Positions 32,974 to 44,805 of a DNA stretch of 64,000 bases are shown in pieces. Position 1 is the first letter of the stretch. Each line of letters starts with the position of its first letter. Origin of the DNA: Batkoa obscura (lineage: Eukaryota > Entomophthoromycota > Entomophthoromycetes > Entomophthorales > Batkoaceae); assembly GCA_030770535.1 (NCBI GenBank), contig JASVEC010000002.1, forward strand, positions 1,302,001 through 1,366,000. The letters run 5' to 3'. The notes under the pieces were generated by a model. The model worked only from the letters and a program-made list of their open reading frames with translations, was not told the origin of the DNA and searched no databases. The position numbers and the translations under genes were made by a program.

Positions 32974-35900
32974 ATGGCACCTCCATTAACTTTAGAAACG
33001 AATGAAAAGTAAATTCAATAATCTAAAAGATCAAAAACGCATATTAATAGATAATACAGGATAGGTCTTCAAGAGGCCGAGGATCGTGTTGCATTAGTCT
33101 TACAACGTGAACGAGTTTTAAAAAAAATAGAGCTTGAAAGAGAATCCATTAAAAATGATTTGAAGAAAAAGATAATTAAGAATGAGATGAGAAATATCAT
33201 CAATAAAATTTTGAATGATTTTAATAAAAAGATCGAATTGGAAATTAAAGAGGAGAAAGAACGAGCTAAGAATCAATTTTTGGTAGAAGAGCTTGAGAGA
33301 AAAGAAAAACTTCAAAGGGAAATTTTGGCTAAAAGGAAAAAAGAAAGAGAGATGAAAGTAACTAAATATATGAGTAAAAAGTTTTTTGTCAAAACAAAAG
33401 GTGGAGTTTGGGATCTATTTGAAGTGAAGAATGCAGCTTCGGTTATGGTGGGTTTAGCTTTATTTTTATATAGACTTATTTTCTTAAAAGTTTAGACATC
33501 AGTTATTGAAGAAAGTAAACTTGAGGCAGGAAAGTTGAATAAGGTTTATCATTTTATGAAGGGAATTAAGGAAAAGGAGGCTGAAATTAAGAATAATATA
33601 CTGGAAAATAAAGAAGAGAAAGAAGAAATTTTATCATTATTTGATGAATTTGAAGATTGGATTAATGAAATTAAACAAAATCCTAGTAATGACAATGATT
33701 TCAATGAAATTAAAATGATGGTAACTTTTTAAATCATAATTTATTATCAAAATTATTTAATTTTATTTTTAGGTATCTTCTATAGATATCTTATTAAAAA
33801 AAGCACATTTTTATTCTATCAATCTATATTATTTACTCATCATTAATTTTGTTGATGAAGCAATAGTAAGTTTATCATAGAAGAATAAAAATGATATACT
33901 AATACCCTGATAGAGTGAAAGCATTCAGCTAAATAATAATAACAAGTTATGTGTATTAAGTTTAAAGATGCTTGGAAATCAACACGATACCTTATTCAAT
34001 TACATGTATAGTAAACTGTTATTTTTATGCCCTATCATTCTACCCAGTTTAATTGATAAAAATAAAAATGTAATAAGTACATATAGTAACAATAATGATA
34101 ATAATAATATATTTATTAGGAGTCAATTTACGGAGAATGGAAAAGCAAGTCAGCTTTAATTGAAAATAGTTTACCTTATTTTGAGTTGTACTGTAAATTA
34201 ATTTTAACTTCCGGTGATGGTATTATATCTGGTAATAACAATATATTCCTCTATAATAATATGCTAATAAAACTTAATAGAATTTGAAGATAAAAATGAT
34301 CGGTTTGAGACTCAAGAGATTTGGATTTGGTTATTAAGATTTATTAGCAATGACTTAATTGGTTCTGAATACTCGACGTATTTAAAATTGATGTTAAAAG
34401 TAAGGTTATATAATTAGTAATGATATAATATTGACTTTGCGATAAGGAATGCGGAACTAAATTAATAAAAGACTATAAAATACAAGGAATTAAATTATTA
34501 AGATATTTACAAACTGAATCGAATAATAAGCCAAATCAATCAATTATTAAGGAAATTAAAGATGAGATTGAACTTTTACTAACAAAAAATTTGGATGACA
34601 AGAATACGAATATTAGTAAACTTAAAGATAGTAGTCAACAGGAGGTTAGCGAATATACTATTAAAGTAAGATTATATACTGTATAATACTAATACAATGT
34701 TAATTTTTTTACTATTCAAATAGCAAACATGTGTTCAAGAAATGCAATTAGAAGCAGCTAATTATCAAAAAGGAATTCATATACTTAAAAAATTAAATCA
34801 AAATATAGATAGTAAAATAGAACTAAAGAAAAAAAGATTTGATATACGTAAAAAAATACGACCTAAATTAAGTCAAATTAATAACACAAGAACGGTGGTT
34901 ATGGAAGTGGTAAGTAGATTAACTATTGGTATTATGAGTTTCAATTGATTTTAATTTATTTATTTAGTTGAATAACATTCAAGCCATTTTAAATGATGCT
35001 AAATTATGCCATCATTCATTATATATTTGGACATTAAATTTTTTGGTGAAACAAGCTATTGTAAGCAAAATTTTAATTCTATATAATTTATACGTTAAAA
35101 TTGATTTTATTTAAATAGAAACAAACAGAAACAGAAATTATATCCAATTTAAGTATGGCATTTCCATTAGCAAAATTGTTGTTATTATTATGCAAAAACA
35201 ACTTTGAATTAAGAAATTTGTTAAATATTCGATTTTATAAACGTTGCCCTTATATTTTACCCAATACTTTACCAAAGTATTCAGAGGTAAAGATTATTAT
35301 TTAAGATATAAAATATATATCAATTAGCAATTAAATTAATTAGGAAATAAAACCTGAAATATATAAAAAAAGGATGGGTTATATTCAAAAAGATAATAGA
35401 TTTGAAGAGTTGGATGTTTATATTAAGAGAATTAATGCTATCTTTTATTTATATTGTGCTTTATTACAGTTTGATGAAAAAGGTAAAATGATAATTAAAA
35501 TGATATAATAATATTAATATTAATATTTAATATCATTTTAGACGGAATCAATAATACCTATGGGATTGATCATGCATGGTTATGGTTATCTAGATGTTTA
35601 ATTGTAGCACCTAATGAAGTATCAGCAGAGTTATTAAATACCTTTTTAATAGTAATATTCTTTAATTATTATAAGATTAAATTGATAACAAATAATTAGG
35701 TATGTGGTGGTAAATTAATAGTGAGTTATAAAACCCAAGCAATTAAACAAATTGAATATATTGAAAGAGAATATTTTCCAAAATTAGATTTAAAATTAAA
35801 AGCAACTCAATTTAGATTACAAATTACATTGGAAAAAATGAAGGAGAATAATTATTTTATTCAATTTCCGATTGGTAGAGACTTTAATGGGGAATCTAAC

Positions 35901-36221
35901 AGAAGCTTATTAAAAACTCCATATGATAGTGGGAATAATAATCCATTTTCATTTGCTAATAAGGATAATACTACTACTCAGTTTTCATTTACCAATACCA
36001 CTAATGCTAATAACACTCAATTTTCATTTATTAATACTAAGAATGAGAATAGTAATACTCAAACTTCATTTGGTTTTAGTAACAACACTATTAATAATAA
36101 TAATAATCCATTTTCATTCCTTAATACTAGTAATAATCAAACGAGGGAATTTAATATGAGTAACTTTGCTGATGAGTTTGATGATGATGATGGTGCCTTT
36201 GATGAATTAGATGACGATTGA
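32974..36221 (+). CDS. GLE1: GLE1-like mRNA export factor with two tandem Gle1 domains
   Basis: Fourteen exons read in one frame to about 845 aa. The order is: short exon 1 (32974-33008); basic/acidic coiled coil (33060 to about 33438); Gle1-like domain 1 (33496-34665); Gle1 domain 2 (34724 to about 35850); an Asn-rich tail with FSF/FGF repeats; and an acidic end (DEFDDDDGAFDELDDD). Domain 2 has clear family marks: KKRFDIRKKIRPKLSQI, LVKQAI-KQTETEI, AFPLAKLLLLL, FYKRCPYILP, YGIDHAWLWLSR and VCGGKLIVSY. Family role: with inositol hexakisphosphate it activates the DEAD-box ATPase Dbp5 at the pore's cytoplasmic face for mRNP release. Domain 1 is diverged (FLCPIILPS, EIWIWLLR, ECGTKLIKDY). The donor of the intron ending at 33495 is uncertain (GTTATG at 33439 or GTGGGT at 33445). 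Two separate genes are less likely because no stop or start separates the domains. Confidence 0.82.
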
Positions 36222-36236
36222 TTTAATAAAATGTTA

Positions 36237-37580
36237 TTACTTATAAGTTAAACTTAAATCTTTTAATAATGGATTATCTTCTTTTATTAATAAATTAGCC
36301 TGATAAGGACATATTAAATCGTCATCAATGATAGTAGTTAAAGTATTGAAATGATTTGTTTTTATTGTTGATATATTAAGTGAAGTTCTATTCCATTGTA
36401 AATCTTGAATTACTTGTGGAATCGTTTTTTCTATAGTTCCTAATTTATTGAATTTCTCTTTTTTATAATAATAATAATAATATAATATTATCACTAATAA
36501 TAATAATAAAATTATTGGTATAACTATACCTAATATTAAGGGTAAACTATTAGCAGTATTAGTATTTAGCATAGTACTCTCAACAGTATAGTTGGTAATT
36601 AGCTTAGTTTGATTTAAAGAAATAATTTGTATATTTTGATTGATTTTATTATTATTATCTTTACCTAATAAATAAAATAAATGATTATTATATTCAATTA
36701 AACACCCATGATTAAATGGTAATAAACCAGATATACTTATTTTCTTCCAAAGATATGTTTTTAAATCTAATTGATATAAATTGTCTTTCATTCTGGTATT
36801 GTTACCTCCAATTAAATACAAATAATCTTCAATAATAATAAAAGAATGATTACTTAAATAGGCAGGTGGTAATTCACCATCAGTCAATTGCAATTTACTT
36901 TGATTTAAGTCTAGTTGAATAAAACTTAAATAATTCATCTTAATTGCTTTCATATTAAGATCATTACCACCTACAGTAAATAAACGATTTGAGTTATGAT
37001 ATTTATATTCACTATTTAATGTAGTTGGGAAATCAAAAGGGGTTTTACTCCATTCTTTCTGCTTAATAGAGTACTTGACTAAACTCAAATTTGGCTTTAG
37101 AGCATTATTAATACCTAAATAGCCCCCAAATAAATATAAATAATTATTAGAGCTATCTTTAATTAAATTAGTATCTAATAAACTAGTTTCCTTTTTAAAT
37201 ATGGAGCTCAACTGGGCATTTTGTTTTTTATTCAAGTTCCATTCATTCTTTTCAATATCATAAACCCGTATTATTTCTCCATTCTTACCCCCATTACCAC
37301 CAATAAGCCATATCTCTTGATTGTTATTCATTACTATTGTTCTACCAAGGTTACTAACTATTGCTCTCCCTTCAGGTTTTATTTTTTCCCAACGAATACC
37401 CTCCATCAATTGTAAATTTTGATTCAATCTAAGTTTATAAATAGCTGAATTTAATTCCTTAACTTCATTATTGTTATCATACTCACTACCTCCTAAATAA
37501 TATATAGTATCATTAATCAATTGACAATTACCATTATGTAGTTTTGGTAGAGGTATTTGTTCAGATGTTGAAGTGGACAT
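36237..37580 (-). CDS. kelch-repeat single-pass membrane protein
   Basis: Intronless ORF of 447 aa. Kelch-type blades appear as YYLGGSEYD, IWLIGGNGG, LYLFGGYLG, RLFTVGGND, LYLIGGNNT and LFYLLGKD, enough for a six-bladed propeller at about residues 10-330. A hydrophobic segment (LPLILGIVIPIILLLLLVII) at about residues 345-366 and a Tyr/Lys stop-transfer stretch follow, then an ~80-residue cytosolic tail. I see no signal peptide, so either the start codon or an upstream exon is missing from this model, or the membrane segment itself directs insertion. The gene ends only 16 bp from GLE1 in tail-to-tail arrangement. Partner and role are unknown. Confidence 0.75.
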   Translation of the reverse strand: MSTSTSEQIPLPKLHNGNCQLINDTIYYLGGSEYDNNNEVKELNSAIYKLRLNQNLQLMEGIRWEKIKPEGRAIVSNLGRTIVMNNNQEIWLIGGNGGKNGEIIRVYDIEKNEWNLNKKQNAQLSSIFKKETSLLDTNLIKDSSNNYLYLFGGYLGINNALKPNLSLVKYSIKQKEWSKTPFDFPTTLNSEYKYHNSNRLFTVGGNDLNMKAIKMNYLSFIQLDLNQSKLQLTDGELPPAYLSNHSFIIIEDYLYLIGGNNTRMKDNLYQLDLKTYLWKKISISGLLPFNHGCLIEYNNHLFYLLGKDNNNKINQNIQIISLNQTKLITNYTVESTMLNTNTANSLPLILGIVIPIILLLLLVIILYYYYYYKKEKFNKLGTIEKTIPQVIQDLQWNRTSLNISTIKTNHFNTLTTIIDDDLICPYQANLLIKEDNPLLKDLSLTYK

Positions 37581-39708
37581 TTGATATTTTAATTTTTAGT
37601 GAATCAATTGTTGTATGAAAAATGGAATATATCAAGTTTAAAAATGTGATGAGTATTATATTATCAAAATATAGTAAATAAAAGTCAAACTAAAGAAAAG
37701 AGTCTTATCAACATGTTGTAAGTTTTATACGAGTTTTTATTTTGAGTTTATAAACTTGTAATTACTATTTTTAGTGAAGTTATTAATTGTCCTAATTTTT
37801 CGATTGATTATTTTGAATTAAATGACACTTGAATTTTTACTATTTTTAATAAAAATAGATTTAGTTGAATTCTTTCTTTAAAATATAATAAGTAAATCAA
37901 AGTCTAGATGTAAAAAACTATAGCAATAATAAGTTGATTAAAATACAAAGTTCTATTGAAATGAGCTATTAAATAAAAGCTTCAACTTTCGAACAATATT
38001 TTTGTTTTGAAATAAAATTCATTAAATCGATTTAAATATGTTTTGACTCTAGTTTGGAACTAATAACTAGTTGAAATTTTATATTAAAAAAATAAACAAA
38101 TATAATTTAATAAAAAAAATTGATGCTGGTAAAAGGCTATGAAAGCTACCCTATTTTGAAGCTATCATGTTTATTACAGAAAAAATTCAGTCAACTCCAT
38201 TCAAATAATTCTATAATAGTATCAATTAAAAGCAAATAAAATAGCAAATAATATTAGATAAATTAGACAAATTCTGCTTAAAGCAATGTACTCTAGATCA
38301 AAATTACTTTTTTTTTGCTTACTTTTTGAAAATTATTATTGAAAAATCTCAATTTGATTTGCTTTTTTTCTTGATAAACATAATAGCTTGAAAATACTAT
38401 ACTTGGACAAATTAAATTTTTATATTGAAGCTTGACGTTTTTAGTCCAGTGTTTGTATCAACTAAAAATCAGGTAAAAAAAAGTTTAATAAGTTAACGAA
38501 GATAATTAATAATAACACTATTAAAGCTAAAAAGGACCCTCATCTAACAAGGTTTAATATTTAAGTACTGAATTCAACTAAATGCTTTATCAGTTAAATT
38601 TCAGTTCAATGAAACTCTAACCTTGGAAAAAATGCAAGCTTTTTGCATTTGAAAAAATAATCAATAAAAGGCCATAAATATGAAAATCTTCGGCTGCATC
38701 AAGTAACTTTTAGAAAAATTCGACATCATTATGCTCCTTTTAAAGTTATTTTTAGTAGTGGGGCTTACTATAGTTAGTTGAAATAAACTGGGGAAAATGA
38801 AATGAAAAGTAGTGGTTTTTTGTGACTTAATAATGCAATAAATCGAATCCGATTCAATATCACTTAACTTAAACTGTTAAGGGGGAGCAGTTGCTTATGT
38901 CACTTTTTTTGTTTTATATTAGTAATGAATAAATAAATAAAAAGTCAAAATTTTTAAACTAAATTTATTAATTATTACTCGTTAATATTATATTATGTTA
39001 TTAACTGTATATTGTTGATACTATCATTCTACCTATCTTGAATTAACAAACAGTTAAAATTTTACTGTAACAATGAAATCAAACTTGGAAACTCATGCAT
39101 TCAACATGCCATTTTAAACTTTAATTAACGTTAAGTAAATAAATAAAAACATGGGATTGATTAAGTCAGTTTAATTTAAGTTATATTATTTAATTTTACA
39201 TGTTAAATAAGTAATGTTACATAGTATGGTATAGTATAGTATAAGATATACACTATTTTCTATAATATAAGTATGAATCATTTAATATAATATGGTGCTT
39301 ATTATATAAGAATAATAAATAAAATAATAAAATACCACTTTAAAAAATGAGGAAAAATTCTTTGCAAACGGTGCTGAAATTGTTTCCCCAACTATCAACT
39401 TAGTAGTTCAAGTTGATATTAGCATAAACCAAAAATAACAAGGCATCATTTTTAAATAAGGTGTTAAAATAAATAAGATTATATTAAAAAAGTAAGATAA
39501 AAACAATTGCAATGATTTGATAAAATTTTTGAAAAAACAAAATAAAGTTTAATTTATCCTTTTTTTAAAGTTTACTTCTTTTTTATTTTTATTTAAATTA
39601 TTTATTTGGAATTGGATCCTATCTATAAACTCAAGATCTCCCACCTAATCTATTGTCCAACTAGTACTTTCATAAAATCAATTTAAAATAAAAGTATATT
39701 ACCAAAGT
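37581..39708. other. gene-free spacer between kelch gene and RAS
   Basis: 2.1 kb, AT-rich, no foldback elements and no exon-like segments. A small microsatellite of ATAGT-type units lies near 39225-39245. It holds the promoters of both divergent neighbours. Confidence 0.55.
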
Positions 39709-40552
39709 ATGAGTAAAAATCAATTTATAAGAGAATACAAACTAGTTGTTGTAGGTGATGGTGGTAAGCAATAGTTAATCTAATGATAAGCTATTATTAA
39801 ACACATTTTTATTTTAGCTGTTGGTAAATCCGCCTTAACTATACAATTGATACAGTCACATTTCGTATATGACTATGATCCCACTATTGAAGGTAATTTT
39901 CATTTTCTTATTATAAATAAGATTAGATATAATTGTTTAATTCTATTTACTAATAACTCTCTTTCATAGATTCTTATCGTAAGCAATGTGTGGTAGATAA
40001 TGAGGTAGCTATGTTAGATATTCTCGATACAGCAGGACAAGAAGAATACAGTGCAATGCGGGAACAATATATGCGTACAGGAGAAGGGTTTTTAATGGTT
40101 TATTCGATTACAGATAAAGAATCCTTTTTAGAAGTATCCGCTTTAAAAGAATTGATATTGAGAGTCAAAGATAAGGATATATTTCCTATTGTTATCGCAG
40201 GAAATAAATGTGACTTAGAAAGCGAAAGACAGGTTACAGTACAAGGTAAATTAATTTTTTAATTCTTTATCTGCTACAACAGCTATTTTTTGTGACTAGA
40301 TAATTATAAATATTTTTATTTACACATTGAATTTTTATAGAGGGTAAAGATTTAGCTTCCACCTTTAAATGTCAATTTTTTGAAACAAGTGCAAAACAAA
40401 AGATCAATGTAGAAGAAGCATTTTATACATTAATAAGAGAAATTCGTAGGTTTAATAAAGAGTTAGACCCCAACTCTAACACTAACAATATTCCTATCAC
40501 TGAAAAAGGATATAATGAAGCTTCTCAAGATGGATGTTGTGTTATTTTATAA
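39709..40552 (+). CDS. RAS: Ras-family small GTPase
   Basis: Four exons (39709-39763, 39818-39892, 39970-40245, 40341-40552) give 205 aa. All G motifs are present: P-loop GDGAVGKS, switch [31 protein letters not shown] and ETSAK. The C-terminus CCVIL is a CaaX box (CVIL) with an extra cysteine that could be palmitoylated; a final Leu usually favours geranylgeranylation. At the position equivalent to human Ras Gly13 there is Ala, as in Rho proteins. Family role: membrane-bound switch upstream of cAMP or MAPK signalling, controlling growth and morphogenesis. The effector loop matches Ras rather than Rap or Rho. Which fungal Ras paralogue it is cannot be settled here. Confidence 0.93.
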
Positions 40553-41629
40553 ATTGCGTATAATCATCTCATTTACTTCTCCATTGACACATCCCTCTAC
40601 ATTCTAACGCGTCATTTTTTATCCAACCTTAGTATTTTTTATTCTATTAAATTAAAAAGATTTTATTATTGAAGTATTTTATGGTTAAAATTCATATTTT
40701 CAAAAATAAAAATTAAACTTGTACTTCAACCTATCAAATTTGTTCTCTCCTTCATCACCTGTTCACTTTTTCCTTTAAAGTGTTTCTACCATACAATAAA
40801 TGTTAGCCACCTAATACAACCTTGTGATTTTTTGGTTCTGAATATATAGCTAAGCAGTGAGAAATAGATTAAAGCGGAAAGGCATTAAAGTTGTCATGGA
40901 AGAATAGATGGAGGATTAATTATATGAGAAATAGTAAGGCATTAAAATTAGTTTTACTAAAAATTATGACGAGTAGCATTTTATTATTTCAGGTTTGTTG
41001 TTACAAGGTTAATGAGAGTTTTATGGAATTTTTTGAAAAATAGTTCAAACTAAAAGAAAAAAGTCCAAATAAATTAACAAAATATTTGAAACTAATATAT
41101 ATGAGACAAGTATTCTTTTTATCATTTGAATTTATTTATATATTGTATTAAAGTTGTTGCCTTTAAAAGTTAAAGAGGTTATTGTACAACATTACAAATA
41201 AAAGTACTGACAAAAGAATAAGAATTACATTTAAGAAATTTAAATAAACTAATCCTACATTTAAAAAAGTACTTCATTTGATATGTAATTTTTACTCGAA
41301 AACTTTATAAAAAAAAGATTAATATAATAGATATAAGTATAGAACAAATATTCATAAGATCACATTTTAACTAATACTATTAAAATATTATTTAATTAAA
41401 ATGTTATTTTTAGAACTTCAGCTTATTTTTTTATCACTTTAAAAGATAACATATTCCCAAATATTTCGATAGTGAAAATAAAAGTACGGAAACTTACTTC
41501 AATAAAGCCAAAGAGCTATATTTTTAACTTTTATTATTAAAATTTAATATAAGTTTACTTTAATTATCATATATATTAAAATTTAAGTAGTTTTTTCGCT
41601 ATAAATTTATTAGGCTTGAAATTGCTTAG

Positions 41630-41699
41630 GAACACTTTTAAAATTATTCAAATAGCACTTAAAAAATGGAAAAAGTGATGAACAAAAAAAAATCATATG
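41630..41699 (-). repeat. foldback MITE copy 13 (partial)
   Basis: Only the right-hand part is present (ATTCAAATAGCACTTAAAA, TGGAAAAAGTGATGAA, CATATGG). It runs directly into copy 14 in opposite orientation. Confidence 0.75.
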
Positions 41700-41801
41700 G
41701 GAGTGTTTTTTTTGACTTCATTATTTTTTCCATTTTTTAAGCGCTATTTGAGTGGAAAATTTGTTGCTAAAATTCTTAAATATAAAAATACATCCCCATA
41801 T
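41695..41801 (+). repeat. foldback MITE copy 14
   Basis: Nearly consensus: ATATGGGAGTGT, GACTTCATTA, AAGCGCTATTTGAGTGGAAA, ending ACATCCCCATAT. Confidence 0.92.
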
Positions 41802-42074
41802 ATTAATATTTTTAATATAGAATTAAAATACTTATTTTTATGCTTTAATGTTTTTTAATTTTATAATAATAGCTATCTAAAAAGTGTCATAAAACTCCTA
41901 TTGGGCCTGTTATAATAACTAGATTGAATATTATATTTGAATATGTTAAGATTCTATGTCATAATATATCAAAGCATCAACAAATTCAATATAAAAGGTT
42001 TAATTCACTTTTTTTATCAATTTTAATTCATTAGTATAACATTCAGTATTAACTAAAATGATGATTTAATTAAA

Positions 42075-42186
42075 ATATGTGGGGTGGCTGTACTTTTACA
42101 TTAAAGAATTTTACTATAGATTTTTCTGTTCAAATAGCACTTAAAAGATAGAAAAAGTGATGAAGTTAAAAAAAACATTCCCATAT
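42075..42186 (-). repeat. foldback MITE copy 15
   Basis: ATATGTGGGGTGG start. The interior AGAATTTTACTATAGATTTT is shared with copy 10, suggesting a subfamily. Ends CATTCCCATAT. Confidence 0.83.
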
Positions 42187-43748
42187 ATTCAAAGTTTTAT
42201 AACTGAGATATTTTATTAACACCTTTATATAGCTAAGATTTATAATATTTTAAAAGCATTTATGAAAATGTATTTAATTATAAAAAAACAATTTTTTTTA
42301 AAAGTATTATTATTTCTATTTTATATCAATAATAAATAAATTTGTTGTATTTAAATATAAATGTTATAATAAATAAAAATTATATATTTTTAAGCGTAAT
42401 AGTCTTTTTGTTTGAATATCAATTCAATAAAAGCTTACTACACTAAATTTTTCATTTGTTATTTTGTAATATTGTTTAGCGTCAATATTATAATAACTTT
42501 TAATTTTTATACTACTTATATTTTTATGATTGAAAAATCATTCTTGAAACTTTAAAAAAATGAGATAGAAGTTTTATTCTAGATATCACTAGTACAAAAT
42601 TTAGTATAGTTATATTTATACACATATATATTAAATAAATACGTTTGATATATAGATTATATTTAAATAATTATAAGTGGTTTCCATAAAAGGAGAATTA
42701 ATTTTAAACATGCTACAATCTATATCAAGAAAGTTTGTAATTTTGACTTTTTTAAATATCCTCAAAATTTTTCAAGGATCTCTATTTATTATCATTAACA
42801 AAGGGTAGGTATCTCCTTTATTTTTTTACCCGCATTCTTATAAATCATTTTTGCTTATATTTTTGTAAAATGCTATCATATTAAATGAGATAGCAGTAAT
42901 TTTATATTAGTCCAATCTGTAATATAAACTATTTTCAAAGACTTATTGTATTTATGTAATAAAAAGCTATATCCTTCATTGTCTTATTGAAGTTCAGTAA
43001 TGTATGATTTAACATTTAATATCCAAGATTTACTCTTTTATAATAAACTGAGGAATTATTAAATTATATAATGATTTAATAAATAAATATAAATGTGCTT
43101 ATTTTCATAAACTTTTAAAATGTTATTCTAATTACTTTCCGAATGCTTGGCGATTCAGTAAAAAGAAACTTGTGACAAATATTAGAATCTATTTTAAATT
43201 TTCCAAAATACTTAGTAAAACTAATAATAGTACAAGGTAGTGATATAAATAAGTTAAATAAATAAAGAACCAAATAGCTGCTTCTGGATAATAAAGAATG
43301 CTCCAAATTTGAATAGAAAAAAGGAGAACTAGAATTTGATTCGTTTTGATTATTTATTTTTAGTAGTCAAAGGAGATGAAACACTATCTATTAATTAAAC
43401 TGTAACCTAAACAGTTACATTAAATTGATTTTTTCTCTCTTTTTTCTCTTGATTTGAAAAACTACCTCATTTTAATAAAAAAGCGAACTTTTATAGATAA
43501 TTATCATAATATCCCGCTTAAAATAAGTATCAAGAAGTTAAAATGAAGCAAAGGATTTTAGATCCTAAGAACAAAATTTAAAATAAAACTCATTTTAATT
43601 TTAATTAAATCCTATTCTTCTCTATTTTATTGTTTATTTTATTCTTTAATTATTTCATATCTACAGGAACTAATATCCAAGTTTTTACTATAAATTATAA
43701 TAAACATTTATAAAAATCTATTCCTTGTTACAACTAACAGATAACAAA

Positions 43749-44699
43749 ATGAGTTTCCAATTAAAATTAATAACATTATTCAGTTTGGTATCCATAATAC
43801 AATGCTCAATGTTGGTAGCATTCTGGGGACAAAACTTAGGAGGGAACGAGAAGAATTTGGAAGATTATTGTAATGATAATGCGATTGATATAATCATCAT
43901 CCAATATTTAAGCGATTTTGATGGTACCAAGACCCCTAAATTAAATTTAAAGAGTAGTTGCAAAGGGACTTGGTGTCCAGGAGTTGGGGGAGGTATTCGT
44001 ACATGTCAGTCCAAGGGTAAAAAAGTTTTACTTTCTTTAGGTGGGCCTAAAGGGTTGTATGGTGTTGGTTCTCCTGATCTTGCTAAAAAGTTGGCCCAAC
44101 AAATAACCGATATCTTCTTTACTGGTGCTTCAAAAGATCAGTTATTAGGTGATGTTAAATTAGATGGTATTGATTTGAGTATCCAAAACAGACAGGGTAG
44201 ATTCTACTCCGACTTTGTTAATGAGTTACGTGACATTAGTAAACAAAATGATAAGAAAATTATCATTACAGGTACTGCAGGCTGTGATTTTGAAAATGAT
44301 GATCTTAAAGACGCTTTACAAAATTCAACCTTTGATCTCATTAACGTTAAATTATATGATAATGACAAATGTGATTCGGACCCTAACGTAAACCTTGAAG
44401 CTTGGGATAACTATGCTAAAGATGCTCAAACAAAACTTATCATGGGTATTTCAGCATCAAGGCAAGCTGTTAAATCAGGTTACTTACCTTTGGAAAATGT
44501 TAAAGCTCGTTATACTAAATTTTTGAAAATATACAATTCTTTATTTGGTATTGCAATCAATGATGCTAGCGTTGCATTTGCAGATGGAGAAAGTTTTGGA
44601 AAAGAAATTAGTACGCAAGTTCATTCCAGTGCCTTCTTAACAAATCCTTCTATTGTAGGGATAAGTTTCCTTTTACTTAGTATATTCTTCCATTATTAA
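43749..44699 (+). CDS. GH18 chitinase-like protein, probably non-catalytic, GPI-anchor type
   Basis: 316 aa from the ATG at 43749 (the frame is open 24 nt further upstream but without ATG). The signal peptide is MSFQLKLITLFSLVSIIQCS. LVAFWGQNLGG and VLLSLGG mark a class III (hevamine-type) GH18 barrel. The catalytic motif DxxDxDxE reads D139-G-I-D142-L-S144-I-Q146, so the acid/base Glu is Gln and the neighbouring Asp is Ser. Hydrolysis would not be expected. Chitin binding, as in chitinase-like lectins, is possible. The C-terminus (NPSIVGISFLLLSIFFHY after a Ser-containing region) fits a GPI signal, placing it at the wall or membrane. Six cysteines suit extracellular folding. Confidence 0.88.
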   Translation: MSFQLKLITLFSLVSIIQCSMLVAFWGQNLGGNEKNLEDYCNDNAIDIIIIQYLSDFDGTKTPKLNLKSSCKGTWCPGVGGGIRTCQSKGKKVLLSLGGPKGLYGVGSPDLAKKLAQQITDIFFTGASKDQLLGDVKLDGIDLSIQNRQGRFYSDFVNELRDISKQNDKKIIITGTAGCDFENDDLKDALQNSTFDLINVKLYDNDKCDSDPNVNLEAWDNYAKDAQTKLIMGISASRQAVKSGYLPLENVKARYTKFLKIYNSLFGIAINDASVAFADGESFGKEISTQVHSSAFLTNPSIVGISFLLLSIFFHY

Positions 44700-44805
44700 T
44701 TTTTGACCGTAATTTTATTAATTATTAACAATAAAGCCATTCTTTTTTTACTGTCTCTATTTTTAAAACTCATTCTTATTATAATATAAAGTAAAAATAA
44801 TTAAA

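Larger units (their letters stand above)
40553..43748. other. gene-poor spacer with MITE cluster
   Basis: 3.2 kb with foldback elements at 41630-41801 and 42075-42186. Otherwise AT-rich with no supportable gene; the ORF at 43115-43306 is isolated and featureless. Confidence 0.6.

Noticed and set aside
32955-32980. tRNA-like T-loop word AGTTCGAATC
   Set aside because: No acceptor or anticodon stem could be drawn, and it lies directly before the GLE1 start codon. No tRNA or rRNA gene was recognised anywhere in the window.
33439-33495. In-frame stop inside GLE1 read as a broken gene
   Set aside because: The stop is the TAG of a plausible intron acceptor at the same place as the intron before the second domain, and the frame resumes with conserved residues directly after it.
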